44,646 nt of DNA. Origin: Sphingomonadales bacterium. GTDB taxonomy: Bacteria > Pseudomonadota > Alphaproteobacteria > Sphingomonadales > Sphingomonadaceae. Below are positions 9,121 to 17,533 of the stretch, in pieces. Position numbers and translations under genes: made by a program. The stretch spans positions 1 through 44,646 of the forward strand of contig JAAURJ010000022.1 of NCBI GenBank assembly GCA_012032285.1, written 5' to 3'. Below the pieces are notes generated by a model. It searched no databases and was not told the origin of the DNA. It saw only the letters and a program-made list of their open reading frames with translations. Position 1 is the first letter of the stretch, and each line of letters begins with the position of its first letter.

Positions 9121-10916
9121 ATGTCCCCACCACCGATACTCTCCTATGAAAATCTCGGCCTGCAACAAGGCAGCGGCTGGCTGTTTCAAAATATCGACCT
9201 GCATATAGGACCGCAGGACAGACTCGCGCTTATCGGGCGCAATGGCGCTGGCAAAACAACGTTGATGAAACTGATCGCCGGGCAGATGGAGGCAGATAAA
9301 GGCAAGCGCACCGTTCAGCCTGGAACCCATGTCGTGATGCTGGATCAGGATCCAGACGTTAGCGCCTATAACAGCCTGCTCGATTTCACCCTGCATGGCG
9401 GCAATGCACCGCCGCAATATGAGATAGAGGCAATTGCGGATCAACTTGGCATTGATCTGTCGCGTGACGCCAAAACCGCGAGCGGCGGGGAAAAAAGACG
9501 GGGCGGCGATTTGCCGCGCCTTTGGCGAGCGACCCGGACCTGCTGCTGCTTGATGAACCAACCAACCATTTGGACCTGCACGCGATTGAGTGGTTGGAAA
9601 AATGGCTGGAACGGTATCGCGGGGCATTCATGGTGATCAGCCATGACCGTACTTTCTTGACCCGGTTGACCCGGCAAACCTTTTGGATGGACAGGGGCCT
9701 ATTGCGCCGCAATGAAATCGGCTTTGGCGGCTATGATGCCTGGACCGAACAAGTTTATGCCGAAGATGCCCGTAATGCCGCGCGGCTCGATGCCAAGCTG
9801 AAAATTGAAGAGCATTGGAAAGAACGCGGCGTCACCGCCCGGCGCAAACGTAATCAGGGGCGGCTTGCCAAGCTATATGAAATGCGCGCTGCGCGGGCCG
9901 CGATGGAAGGCCGGCAGGGCATAGCCAAGCTATCAGCCGCCAATGACGGGGCAAAAACCAAAACCGTGATCCATGCAGACGCCGTCAACAAATCTTTTGG
10001 TTCGCGCAAGATTATCGACGGCTTCACCTTGCGGATACAGCGCGGCGACCGTATCGGCATTGTCGGAGCAAATGGAACGGGTAAAACCACTCTTATCCGA
10101 ATGCTGACCGGAGAAACGCCGCCCGATAGCGGCACTGTGACCTTATCCCCGACCCTGTCGGGTATTTTCATTGATCAGCAACGCACATTGTTAAGCCCGG
10201 AAAAGCGCGTGCGCGATGTTCTGGCTGAGGGAGGGGATTGGATCGATGTGCGCGGCGTGCGCAAGCATATACAGGGTTATCTGAAGGAATTTCTGTTCGA
10301 TCCCTCATTAGTGGAGGCACGGATCGGGACATTATCGGGCGGCGAACAATCTAGGCTCCTGCTTGCCCGTGAATTTGCCAGAGAGGCTAATTTACTGGTA
10401 TTGGACGAACCAACCAATGATCTTGACCTCGAAACACTCGACCTGTTGCAAGAGGTGATTGCCGATTATGACGGAACCGTCCTGATCGTCAGCCATGACC
10501 GTGATTTTCTCGACCGCACCGTCAACCTGACGCTTGGGCTTAGCGGATCGGGCAAGGTTGATATTGTTGTCGGCGGCTATGCCGATTGGGAGGCAAAGCG
10601 CGACCGGCATGGCCAAACCGAAGGCGGCAAAATAGCAAAGCCCAAAACCAAATCCGAACCTGGAAAAACCGCCAAGACCGCCAAGCTATCTTATAAGGAT
10701 CAGCGCGATTATGACCTGCTGCCGGCAAGGATTGAGGAGTTGGAAGGTGAAATAGCCAAAGCAGAAGCGCAATTGTCCGACCCCGCGCTCTACGCCGCCA
10801 ATCCAGAACGTTTTGGCAAGCTGACCGGTTTTATTGAAAACGCGAATGCGGAAAAAGAGGCGGCCGAAGAACGCTGGCTTAATCTGGCGGAGTTGGTGGA
10901 ACAATTTGCGGGGTAA
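9121..10916 (+). CDS. uup: Uup-like ABC-F ATPase (two frameshifts as given)
   Basis: A soluble double-ATPase of the ABC-F family, about 597 aa when repaired; it acts on ribosomes or DNA rather than in transport. NBD1: GRNGAGKTTL, then SGGEKRR, then LLLLDEPTNHLDL. NBD2: GANGTGKTTLIRML, LSGGEQSRLLLAREFA, LVLDEPTNDLDLETL. The Uup-type C-terminal coiled coil is DLLPARIEELEGEIAKAEAQ onward. Between the NBD1 signature and its Walker B the frame changes twice. One extra G in the run at 9500-9503 and one extra T in 9521-9523 would give GGEKRR-AAICRA-LASDPDLLLLDEP. Start ATG 9121 (MSPPPILSYENLGLQQG). The paired +1 changes within 22 bp look like sequencing indels. Confidence 0.88.
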
Positions 10917-10931
10917 GCACTTGCCCAACCC

Positions 10932-10957
10932 GGCTTCGACAGGCTCAGCCTGAGCGC
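10932..10957 (+). repeat. Sphingomonad intergenic REP-like repeat, copy 2
   Basis: GGCTTCGACAGGCTCAGCCT followed by GAGCGC, between the ABC-F stop and the convergent DUF6456-like gene. A related perfect dyad, CGCTCACCCTGAGCG (6-bp arms, 3-nt centre), lies at 10980-10994. The two may act together as a bidirectional transcription stop or nucleoid-protein site, but nothing in the sequence proves a function. Confidence 0.75.
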
Positions 10958-11050
10958 GGAAAGGTGCCCCTACCCGCCGCGCTCACCCTGAGCGTGCCCC
11001 AAGTGTGGGAGGCACAATGAGCGCTGGGACAGGTACCGTTGCCTACTGCG

Positions 11051-11599
11051 CTAAGCCGAATGCGGCAATCGGTAATAATCCGCCAGCCGGTCAAGCGCGA
11101 TCCGCAGCACCAGCTTACCCGAACGCACGGGCCAGCCCAAAATACGCTCCGCCGAAGATACGCCCTCTCCTGCGCAAATGACCCGCCATGCAATGTCGGA
11201 CAGGTCGCTGCCCAGCGCGGCAATTGCGGCGTCAAAACGGTCCTTTGCAAACAGGATTTTTTCACTGTCGCCAACCGGAGCCTGCGCACTGCCTTTGATC
11301 CTACCCGTCTTCATTTTATCCCAGTGCATGGTGACGCGCGGGCCAAGGCAAGCCGCTTCATAAGCCTCGCGCAGATGTTCGCCCGCCATAAATTGCCGGT
11401 CCGATAAATGGCCCCGCGCATGAAGCCAGGATAGCGGCGATTCGGCTTGGTTGACCGTTACACTTGTCTTCGCCCTCCCGCTTTTCTTGTCTGTAATCCA
11501 ATCGCGTTCGATGAGCGGGCGGGGATCATTATATTTGAAATCAAGCGGTTTGGCTTTGTCCGTCCCGCTGGTTTTTGCTCTCTCTTTGATGCGCGGCAT
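11051..11599 (-). CDS. DUF6456-like putative DNA-binding protein
   Basis: A 182-aa protein with a basic, poorly structured N-terminus (1-45) and a conserved C-terminal region. That region includes SPLSWLHARGHLSDRQFMAG (about 54-73), LGPRVTMHWD, and ILGWPVRSGKLVLRIALDRL near the end. From memory this layout (a 'SPL-WL' start and a 'GWP-RS-K-VLR-ALDRLA' end) matches the alphaproteobacterial DUF6456 family. The last element looks like a helix-turn-helix. Start ATG 11599 has GGAGACAAAA directly upstream; ATG 11611 has none. It is divergent from the XRE regulator, sharing a roughly 95-bp promoter region with the palindrome at 11664-11680. Function is unproven. A link to gene-transfer-agent control is discussed under findings. 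Confidence 0.65.
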   Translation of the reverse strand: MPRIKERAKTSGTDKAKPLDFKYNDPRPLIERDWITDKKSGRAKTSVTVNQAESPLSWLHARGHLSDRQFMAGEHLREAYEAACLGPRVTMHWDKMKTGRIKGSAQAPVGDSEKILFAKDRFDAAIAALGSDLSDIAWRVICAGEGVSSAERILGWPVRSGKLVLRIALDRLADYYRLPHSA

Positions 11600-11663
11600 T
11601 TTTGTCTCCATGCTGATTATTGCGAATCAACACTTGCCATTTTCGATATATTGTAGGAAAGAA

Positions 11664-11680
11664 AAAACCTATTTGGTTTT
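11664..11680. promoter_or_regulatory. Palindromic operator candidate between DUF6456-like and XRE genes
   Basis: AAAACC-TATTT-GGTTTT: 6-bp perfect arms around a 5-nt centre, ending 13 bp before the XRE ATG and just ahead of its AAGGGG ribosome-binding site. On the minus strand a TACAAT hexamer (11650-11655) could be the -10 of the DUF6456-like gene, which would place the palindrome over its -35. The 13-bp core AACCTATTTGGTT recurs exactly at 16928-16940 upstream of the endolysin. Its symmetry and position suggest autoregulation by the XRE protein (inference). Confidence 0.6.
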
Positions 11681-11693
11681 AAGGGGACTGTTT

Positions 11694-12257
11694 ATGTTAA
11701 GCCGAATCCGCGATGTCAGACGGGCCAAGGGCCTGACTTTGGCCGATGTGGCTGCCCGTTGCACACCGCCCACCACCGCGCAAACCGTGGGACGCCTGGA
11801 AACTGGTATCCGCACATTGTCGCTCGATTGGCTTAACCGGATTGCCGCCGCGCTGGAGGTGGATAGCAGCGAATTGGTGCAATTGCCGGATCAGGCGTCG
11901 CTCTCCGTCGCGGCGATATTGGACGCGGACGGCGCTTATGCACCATCAAAAGACGAAAAGCTGCTTGCTCCTAATATTGGCGGCGATATGGTCGGGATGC
12001 GGATTGAGCACAGCATAGGCGAATATCGCCAAGGGGACGAACTGTGGCTTGAAAAAATCACCCCTGAACATTTTGGCGATGCACTTAACCTTGATATTTT
12101 GGTGCCACGCCCCGCCGGACGTTTTTTATTCGCCCGGCTATTGGGGCGCGAGGATGGCAAATTGCACCTATTGCCATTGCAGGCCGGGTCACGGCAACAA
12201 GTGGTGAGCGACCCCGTCTGGATTGCCAAAACGGTGCGGTTGATGCGCAAGCTATGA
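11694..12257 (+). CDS. XRE-family transcriptional regulator with S24-like C-terminal region
   Basis: A 187-aa protein. The N-terminal XRE helix-turn-helix is about residues 3-62 (IRDVRRAKGLTLADVAARC, then TVGRLETGIRTLSLDWLNRIAAALEV). The C-terminal half (IGGDMVGMRIEHSIGEYRQGDELWLEK, then FLFARLLGREDGKLHLLPL) has the outline of an S24/LexA-type sensor domain. I see neither the usual Ser nor a clear Lys catalytic residue, so autocleavage is unlikely. Start ATG 11694 follows AAGGGG; the frame stays open back to 11451 but runs antisense through the neighbouring gene. Its stop overlaps the glycosyltransferase start (ATGA), so the two are translationally coupled. The palindrome at 11664-11680 is probably its own operator. 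Confidence 0.8.
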   Translation: MLSRIRDVRRAKGLTLADVAARCTPPTTAQTVGRLETGIRTLSLDWLNRIAAALEVDSSELVQLPDQASLSVAAILDADGAYAPSKDEKLLAPNIGGDMVGMRIEHSIGEYRQGDELWLEKITPEHFGDALNLDILVPRPAGRFLFARLLGREDGKLHLLPLQAGSRQQVVSDPVWIAKTVRLMRKL

Positions 12258-13435
12258 CCAATCGTCCTTTGCGCATATTGACGTTGGCGACGTTGTTTCC
12301 CAATATCGTCCAGCCCAATTTCGGTATATTTGTCGAACGGCAAACCGCCGGGCTGGCTGCGCTGGACGGGGTAGATGTAACCGTCATCAATCCCATTGCT
12401 ATGCCGCCATGGCCGCTGCGCCTTGCCCCGCCTTACCGGGCCTTGTCCGCTTTGCCGCAGCAGGAGGTTTGGCGCGGGCTGAATGTCCACCGACCACGCT
12501 TTGCCATGATCCCCAAATATGGCGGGCCGTTTAATCCGGCGATGATTGCACGGGCGATATTACCGCTTGCCCGCCGTTTGCACCAAGAACAGTCTTTTGA
12601 CTTAATCGGCGCCGAATTTTTCTACCCCGATGGTCCCGCTGCAATGCGCCTGTCGCAAGCTTTGGGCATTCCTTTTACTATCAAGGCCAGAGGCGCAGAC
12701 ATTCATCATTGGGGCGCGGTGAAGGGCTGCGCCGAACAGATACTGGCTGCGGCAGACAAGGCCGCTGGACTGTTAGCTGTATCGGCGGCCCTGAAACGGG
12801 ATATGGCCGCGCTTGGCATGGATGCAGACAAGATCATGATCCATTATACCGGGCTGGATCAAAGCCGCTTCACCCCGCAAAACCGCGCGGCGGCGAAGCA
12901 AAAACTGGGCATCGATGCGCCGCTCATCCTGTCGGTCGGTGCATTGATTCCGCGCAAAAATCAGGCGCAGCTTATAAAAGCTCTTCCCGCGCTACCCAGT
13001 GTACATTTGATGCTGGCAGGGCAAGGCGATAGCGAGGATGATTATCGCAAACTGGCCCATGATGTGCGGGCAGCATCGCGCGTGCATTTTGCGGGAAGCG
13101 TCGCGCATGATGACCTGCCCGCGCTTTATGCCGCCGCCGACATCATGGCGCTCGTGTCCAAAAGCGAAGGGCTGGCCAATGCATGGGTGGAGGCGCTGGC
13201 CTGCGGAACGCCATTGATCACGAGTAATGTTGGTGGTGCGCCGGAGCTAATCACATCACCCGATGCCGGGCGGATTGTCGCCGATGATGCCAACGCCATT
13301 GCCGCCGCTGTGCGTGATCTTTTGAATAATCCTATCCCGCCAGAACGTGTTGCAGCGCAGGTCGCACATTTTTCCTGGGCCAATAATGCGCAAATCCTAG
13401 CCGCTTTTTTCCGGCGGATGGCGGCTGCGGATTAA
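12254..13435 (+). CDS. Family 4 glycosyltransferase
   Basis: A 393-aa GT-B fold enzyme of the GT4 type. The N-terminal acceptor half starts RILTLATLFPN and has FGIFVERQ and a GADIHHWG stretch near 145. The C-terminal donor half has LSVGALIPRKNQ (about 225), the E-x7-E signature in SEGLANAWVEALACGTP (about 300-316), and GGAPELI. It transfers a sugar from a nucleotide donor to a surface glycan or lipid at the inner membrane. Acceptor and donor are unknown. It overlaps the XRE regulator by 4 bp, so regulator and enzyme are made from one message, and it converges on secF. Polysaccharide genes further right (18393-22059) may use the same pathway, but no shared operon exists. Confidence 0.86.
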   Translation: MTNRPLRILTLATLFPNIVQPNFGIFVERQTAGLAALDGVDVTVINPIAMPPWPLRLAPPYRALSALPQQEVWRGLNVHRPRFAMIPKYGGPFNPAMIARAILPLARRLHQEQSFDLIGAEFFYPDGPAAMRLSQALGIPFTIKARGADIHHWGAVKGCAEQILAAADKAAGLLAVSAALKRDMAALGMDADKIMIHYTGLDQSRFTPQNRAAAKQKLGIDAPLILSVGALIPRKNQAQLIKALPALPSVHLMLAGQGDSEDDYRKLAHDVRAASRVHFAGSVAHDDLPALYAAADIMALVSKSEGLANAWVEALACGTPLITSNVGGAPELITSPDAGRIVADDANAIAAAVRDLLNNPIPPERVAAQVAHFSWANNAQILAAFFRRMAAAD

Positions 13436-13453
13436 AGCGCATTACTGGCTAAA

Positions 13454-14440
13454 TTATACCTGCGCCCCATAGCCTTCGTTAAGGCGGTCCACTTTAGCGT
13501 CTGCCCCTTCGGCCGGAACAAAACTATGCGGTCCAACTTTCAACCAGATCAATATCGGTGCGGCCATATAAATGGACGAATAAGTACCCACAAAGATCCC
13601 GAAGGTCATTGCAAGCGCAAATCCGAAAATCACATCCGGTCCGATAATGACAAGGCAAAGCAGCGGCATCAGGATCGTCAAACTGGTCATGATCGTCCGC
13701 GCCAATGTTTCATTGACCGAAAGATCAAGCAGGGACGACATATCCATTTTTCGATATTTTTTCAGGTTTTCACGTATCCGGTCATAAACCACAATCGTGT
13801 CATTGAGCGAATAACCGATAATCGTCAAAAGCGCCGCAATCGTGTTCAGGTCAAACTCCAGTCCCGTGAGCGAAAAAAGCCCAAGCGTGAGTGTCAAATC
13901 ATGGACCAGCGCCCAGATCGCACCGACACCAAATTGCCATTCAAAGCGCAGCCAAATATAGGCCGACACGCCCAGAACCGCAGCGATAAGCGCCCATATC
14001 CCTTTGGAAAACAGCTCGCCCGATACCTTGCCCGAAACCGAATCGACGCCGTCTATGATTACGCCTTTATAATCGGCCTTTAACTTGGTGGTGATCTTGG
14101 TCGCCATTTGGTCGGCCAGTTCCGGCTTTTGCTCCGCCCCTTCGGGCAGCTTCATGCGGATCGACACCTGATTGGCCTGTCCAAAACGCTGTATCGTCGG
14201 GTCGCCATAGCCAAGCGCCGACACTTTCTGACGCAATTCCGCCACCGGCGCCTCTGTGCTTTCGGTAAATGTCGCGCGGATCATTTGGCCGCCAACAAAA
14301 TCGACGCCGAAATTCAACCCTTTGCTAAACACCAGAAAGATGGAGGCTATCATCAGCAGCGTGCTGAGCGCAAAAGCTATGTTACGCCATTTGAGGAAAC
14401 CGATATTGGTATCGTCGGGAACCAGTTTGAGTAATTTCAT
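13454..14440 (-). CDS. secF: Protein translocase subunit SecF
   Basis: A 328-aa inner-membrane protein of the SecD/SecF RND-like family. TM1 is about residues 22-40, followed by the SecF signature LNFGVDFVGGQMI (about 47-59), a periplasmic domain, and five further TM helices from about 140 (LRFEWQFGVGAIWALVHDLT, GYSLNDTIVVYDRIREN). With SecD it uses proton motive force to complete protein export through SecYEG. It lies 13 bp downstream of secD and is the last gene of yajC-secD-secF. No frame problem is seen. It converges on the glycosyltransferase with an 18-bp gap. Confidence 0.96.
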   Translation of the reverse strand: MKLLKLVPDDTNIGFLKWRNIAFALSTLLMIASIFLVFSKGLNFGVDFVGGQMIRATFTESTEAPVAELRQKVSALGYGDPTIQRFGQANQVSIRMKLPEGAEQKPELADQMATKITTKLKADYKGVIIDGVDSVSGKVSGELFSKGIWALIAAVLGVSAYIWLRFEWQFGVGAIWALVHDLTLTLGLFSLTGLEFDLNTIAALLTIIGYSLNDTIVVYDRIRENLKKYRKMDMSSLLDLSVNETLARTIMTSLTILMPLLCLVIIGPDVIFGFALAMTFGIFVGTYSSIYMAAPILIWLKVGPHSFVPAEGADAKVDRLNEGYGAQV

Positions 14441-14453
14441 CTGTCCATCCTCC

Positions 14454-16040
14454 TCAAATCACCAACTCTTGCGGGCGTTTCCGCTTGAGCCAACCCGCGA
14501 CCCACATTCGGGTAATCACAACGGCGGTAAAAACACTGGTGACAATACCGATCATCAAAACCACGGCAAAGCCGCGAATGGGGCCGGAACCGAATAGGAA
14601 CAGCAACACCGCAGCGATCACATTGGTGATATTGGCATCAAAAATCGCGCGGCTTGCCTCTTTATAGCCATTTTCAATCGCCTGTACGATACGCCGCCCT
14701 CGCCTGCTCTCCTCCCTGATCCGTTCGTTGATCAGGACATTTGCGTCCACCGCCGCACCGATGGTCAGAACAAAACCGGCGATACCCGGCAAGGTCAATG
14801 TCGCATGAACAATCGCCATGATCGCCAAGATCATCGCAATATTGATCAACAGCGCAGCATTGGCATAAAGCCCAAAACGGCCATAGGTCACGAACATCAA
14901 AACCAACACCGCAGTCGTTCCGATAATCGCTGCCAACGCGCCGCGTTCAATCGAATCGCGCCCCAAATCAGGGCCAACCGAACGTTCTTCCACGACTTTT
15001 AAGTCCACTGGTAAAGCGCCCGATCGCAGCGATATGGCAAGCTGATTTGCTTCTTCTGAGGTGAAGCTGCCTGAAATTTGTGACACGCCGCCCAAAATTG
15101 GTTCGTTAATCCGCGGTGCGGAAATTACCTGTCCGTCCAAGATAATGGCAAACAGCTTTCCGGTATATTTCTGCGTCATACTGGCAAAACGCTTACCGCC
15201 CTCGCTGTCAAACTGTATGGTAACCGCAGGCTGATTATTTTCATCTTGGCTTGGGTCTGCCTTGAGCAGCTTGTCACCGCTAATCCCGCCCAAGCGGCGC
15301 ACTGCGATGGAACCGCCACCTTCGGGATAGGGCAGTATCTGGCTACCCACACGCGCCTTCCCCGCGGCGGTTTCGTCGGGGTCGGCCTGATCATCGACCA
15401 GTTTGAATTCCAGCTTTGCCGTTTTACCGATTAACTCTTTCAGCGCTTCGGGGTCTTCGATTCCCGGCACCTGCACCACGATGCGGTCATCCCCCTGACG
15501 GATGATGGTCGGCTCCAATGTGCCCACAGCGTTAATCCGGCGGTCGATTACATCTTTGGCGGTATCCATCGCCTGATCCAGTGCCGCCTCATCACCCGAT
15601 GCAACGGGGGTTAGCATAATGCGGTTGCCATTGATAACCTGCAGATTCCAATCGCGACTACCGGTCACATTATTGGCGATAAGCGGCAATAATTTTTCCC
15701 GGGTAAGATCAATTTTTGACACATCGACATCGAAGCTGAGATTGCCGTCTTTGCGCGAGACATTATCAAAACTGATCTTCGGCTCCGCCCGGTCCAGTGC
15801 GCTTTTCACACTATCCTCCAGCGCCTCGACACGTGCCGCAGCCAATTGCGAACCATCGGCCTCCAACAAGATATGACTGCCGCCAGCCAGGTCGAGCCCC
15901 AAATTGATAGTTTCTTTTGGAAAGAAATCGGGGATTTTATCCAAATAGCTTTTTGGTAAAAGACTGGGTATTGCCAATAACACGCCCAGCACCAGCAACA
16001 GGTTAAGCATGGCTTTGCGGGCAGAAGAAAATTCAAGCAT
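14454..16040 (-). CDS. secD: Protein translocase subunit SecD
   Basis: A 528-aa protein. TM1 is about 8-27, followed by LGLDLAGGSHILLEAD (about 48-63), the conserved D1 motif. The large periplasmic P1 domain (about 65-350) contains DRIVVQVPGIEDPEALKELI. Five C-terminal TM helices include GFVLTIGAAVDANVLINERI with the functionally important Asp of the SecDF proton channel, and GYKEASRAIFDANITN. It pulls exported proteins across the membrane late in Sec-dependent export. Order and spacing with yajC and secF are those of the conserved operon. Confidence 0.97.
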   Translation of the reverse strand: MLEFSSARKAMLNLLLVLGVLLAIPSLLPKSYLDKIPDFFPKETINLGLDLAGGSHILLEADGSQLAAARVEALEDSVKSALDRAEPKISFDNVSRKDGNLSFDVDVSKIDLTREKLLPLIANNVTGSRDWNLQVINGNRIMLTPVASGDEAALDQAMDTAKDVIDRRINAVGTLEPTIIRQGDDRIVVQVPGIEDPEALKELIGKTAKLEFKLVDDQADPDETAAGKARVGSQILPYPEGGGSIAVRRLGGISGDKLLKADPSQDENNQPAVTIQFDSEGGKRFASMTQKYTGKLFAIILDGQVISAPRINEPILGGVSQISGSFTSEEANQLAISLRSGALPVDLKVVEERSVGPDLGRDSIERGALAAIIGTTAVLVLMFVTYGRFGLYANAALLINIAMILAIMAIVHATLTLPGIAGFVLTIGAAVDANVLINERIREESRRGRRIVQAIENGYKEASRAIFDANITNVIAAVLLFLFGSGPIRGFAVVLMIGIVTSVFTAVVITRMWVAGWLKRKRPQELVI

Positions 16041-16108
16041 TATGTGTTATCCAAAAAGTCTATCAGGCCATCATCTGGGACGCAAAGCGTTCATACGCAA
16101 GGGACAGA

Positions 16109-16443
16109 TTAATCATTGGCTGGTTTTTTAATGCGGGGTTCGACATGGGACAGCGTCGATTTCACTGCCTTAACGCGAAGACCCTGAGCCAATTCGACTT
16201 CCACATATTCGTCCGTAACCTTGGTCACCTTGCCCATCAATCCGCCGCCGGTAACCACCTCGTCATTTTCTGAACCCCTGCGATTCTTGCCTCATGTTCT
16301 TTCGCGCGTTTTTGTTGCGGACGGATCAAAAGAAAATAGAAAACCGCAAAAATCATGATCAACGGCAAGATATTGGCAACAAAAAATGCCGTGCCATTAG
16401 AAGCGCCCGGCGCAGCGGCGGCAAAAATCAAATCCAGATACAT
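16109..16443 (-). CDS. yajC: Preprotein translocase subunit YajC (frameshifted as given)
   Basis: About 111 aa when repaired. One membrane segment (about 20-40, ILPLIMIFAVFYFLLIRPQ) is followed by the family motif RPQQKRAKEHEARIAGVQK. The frame then breaks: as given it reads MTRWLPAAD-stop (stop at 16237). One more A in the AAAA run (plus-strand TTTT 16266-16269) restores GVQKNDEVVTGGGLMGKVT and continues through DEYVEVELAQGLRVKAVKS to a stop at 16109. Repaired, it is a normal full-length YajC, first gene of the yajC-secD-secF operon. A lone homopolymer deletion in a conserved gene points to a sequencing error. Confidence 0.92.
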
Positions 16444-16643
16444 TAGAAAAACCCCTAAATTTCTTGGTTTTCGAACACTTCAAACTGTAGCGCCCTCTTA
16501 TTGACCGGCGCGATTATCACGCGGCCAGATAGGAAGCAACGGCAAAGCGGCTTGCAATATCATTTCCACAGCCATATAGGCGCTCTCGCAATCTTCGTGC
16601 GGTTGCAGGAGCAATGCTCCCACCAGATAAACCGCACACCGGT

Positions 16644-16720
16644 CGGGACGTAGCGCAGCCTGGTAGCGCATCACACTGGGGGTGTGGGGGTCGCAGGTTC
16701 GAATCCTGTCGTCCCGACCA
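16644..16720 (+). tRNA. tRNA-Pro (anticodon GGG)
   Basis: 77 nt with all parts in place. The acceptor stem CGGGACG pairs with CGTCCCG; the D arm GCGC-AGCCTGGTA-GCGC is typical of tRNA-Pro. Anticodon stem TCACA/TGTGG encloses loop CTGGGGG, giving anticodon GGG. The T arm is GCAGG-TTCGAAT-CCTGT. CCA is genome-encoded at 16718-16720. No copy of its 3' end occurs elsewhere in the window, so there is no sign that it served as an attachment site for the phage-like genes just downstream. Confidence 0.97.
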
Positions 16721-16911
16721 ATTTTTCTGCACAATATTGCTAAAACCAAATTTGCTATCCTGCTTTCATCGCGCATCACGGCACAGACTTTCATCGCGGC
16801 GAAGGTAACGATCAAAGTCAACCCATCTGACGCTTTTTGGCGACGAGCGGCATTGATATTTTGATTATTATGCGATGGCGCGGGCAATATATTTTTTGTG
16901 ACGCTCATTTT

Positions 16912-16960
16912 TCGCTTTCCTACAAATAACCTATTTGGTTATTCCGACTCAGGAAAGCGA
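16912..16960. promoter_or_regulatory. Nested inverted repeat upstream of the endolysin gene
   Basis: Outer arms TCGCTTTCCT (16912-16921) and AGGAAAGCGA (16951-16960) are perfect 10-bp complements. Inside them lies AATAACC-TATTT-GGTTATT (16925-16943), a 19-bp dyad with the core AACCTATTTGGTT shared with 11666-11678. The right outer arm contains the AGGA/GAGG ribosome-binding region of the endolysin (ATG 16967). The structure could therefore act as a DNA operator, an RNA hairpin hiding the Shine-Dalgarno, or both. CTTTCCTACAA (16915-16925) also occurs, inverted, at 11651-11661. Confidence 0.65.
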
Positions 16961-16966
16961 GGGTAT

Positions 16967-17516
16967 ATGATTGGCAGAAACATAGACGAATTAATCGAGG
17001 ACGCTATTGAACGGGAAGGCGGCTATGTTCACCATCCTGATGATCGCGGCGGGGCGACACGCTATGGCATCACCGAAGCGGTTGCCCGGCGGCAGGGTTA
17101 TCATGGTCCCATGCAGCAGATTGCCAGTCAGCGAGGCGGCGGCAATTTACAAACGGCTTTATTGGATCGCCCCTAAATTCGACCAAATCCACGCCATAGT
17201 TCCGGAAGTAGCCGCAGAATTGTTTGACACCGGCATCAATATGGGAACCAGCACAGCCACCGGATTTTTGCAACGCGCCCTGAACGCCTTGAACCGCAAT
17301 GCCAGCGATTATCCCGACCTTATCATAGACCGGCGCATTGGCCCAAAAACACTTGCGGCCGTGGAGGCCTTCGCCCGCACGCGCGCGAAGGCCGGAGAAT
17401 TGGTTTTACTCAAAGCGCTCGAAGCGTTGCAGGGCACCCATTATTTGCGGCTGGCCGAAACCCGCCCGTCACAGGAAGTCTTTCTTTATGGCTGGCTTGC
17501 AAACCGAATTGGTTAA
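16967..17516 (+). CDS. GH108-type endolysin/N-acetylmuramidase (frameshifted as given)
   Basis: About 183 aa over two frames. The first carries the GH108 catalytic start: E17 in EREGGYVHHPDDRGGATRYG, followed by ITEAVARRQGY. The second continues LPVSEAAAIYKRLYWIAPKF, then ELFDTGINMGTSTATGFLQR and IIDRRIGPKTLAAVEAFA, the family's C-terminal peptidoglycan-binding region. The switch lies at about 17110-17125, after HGPMQ. Such enzymes cleave the glycan backbone of peptidoglycan for phage or gene-transfer-agent release. Start ATG 16967 follows AGGAAAGCGAGGG. A GTA-type holin gene follows after 17 bp, so the pair forms a lysis cassette. No capsid or tail genes are nearby. Confidence 0.8.
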
Positions 17517-17533
17517 TTGAATAGGAGAAGTCA

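Noticed and set aside
11451-11693. Long N-terminal extension of the XRE regulator
   Set aside because: It would run antisense through the 5' part of the DUF6456-like gene and across the palindrome; ATG 11694 has a good ribosome-binding site and begins directly at the helix-turn-helix.
16498-16908. Minus-strand ORF of 136 aa across the tRNA-Pro region
   Set aside because: Its middle ([16 protein letters not shown]) is the well-known spurious translation of the antisense strand of a tRNA; no family signal elsewhere. The part between the tRNA and yajC also shows no recognisable protein.
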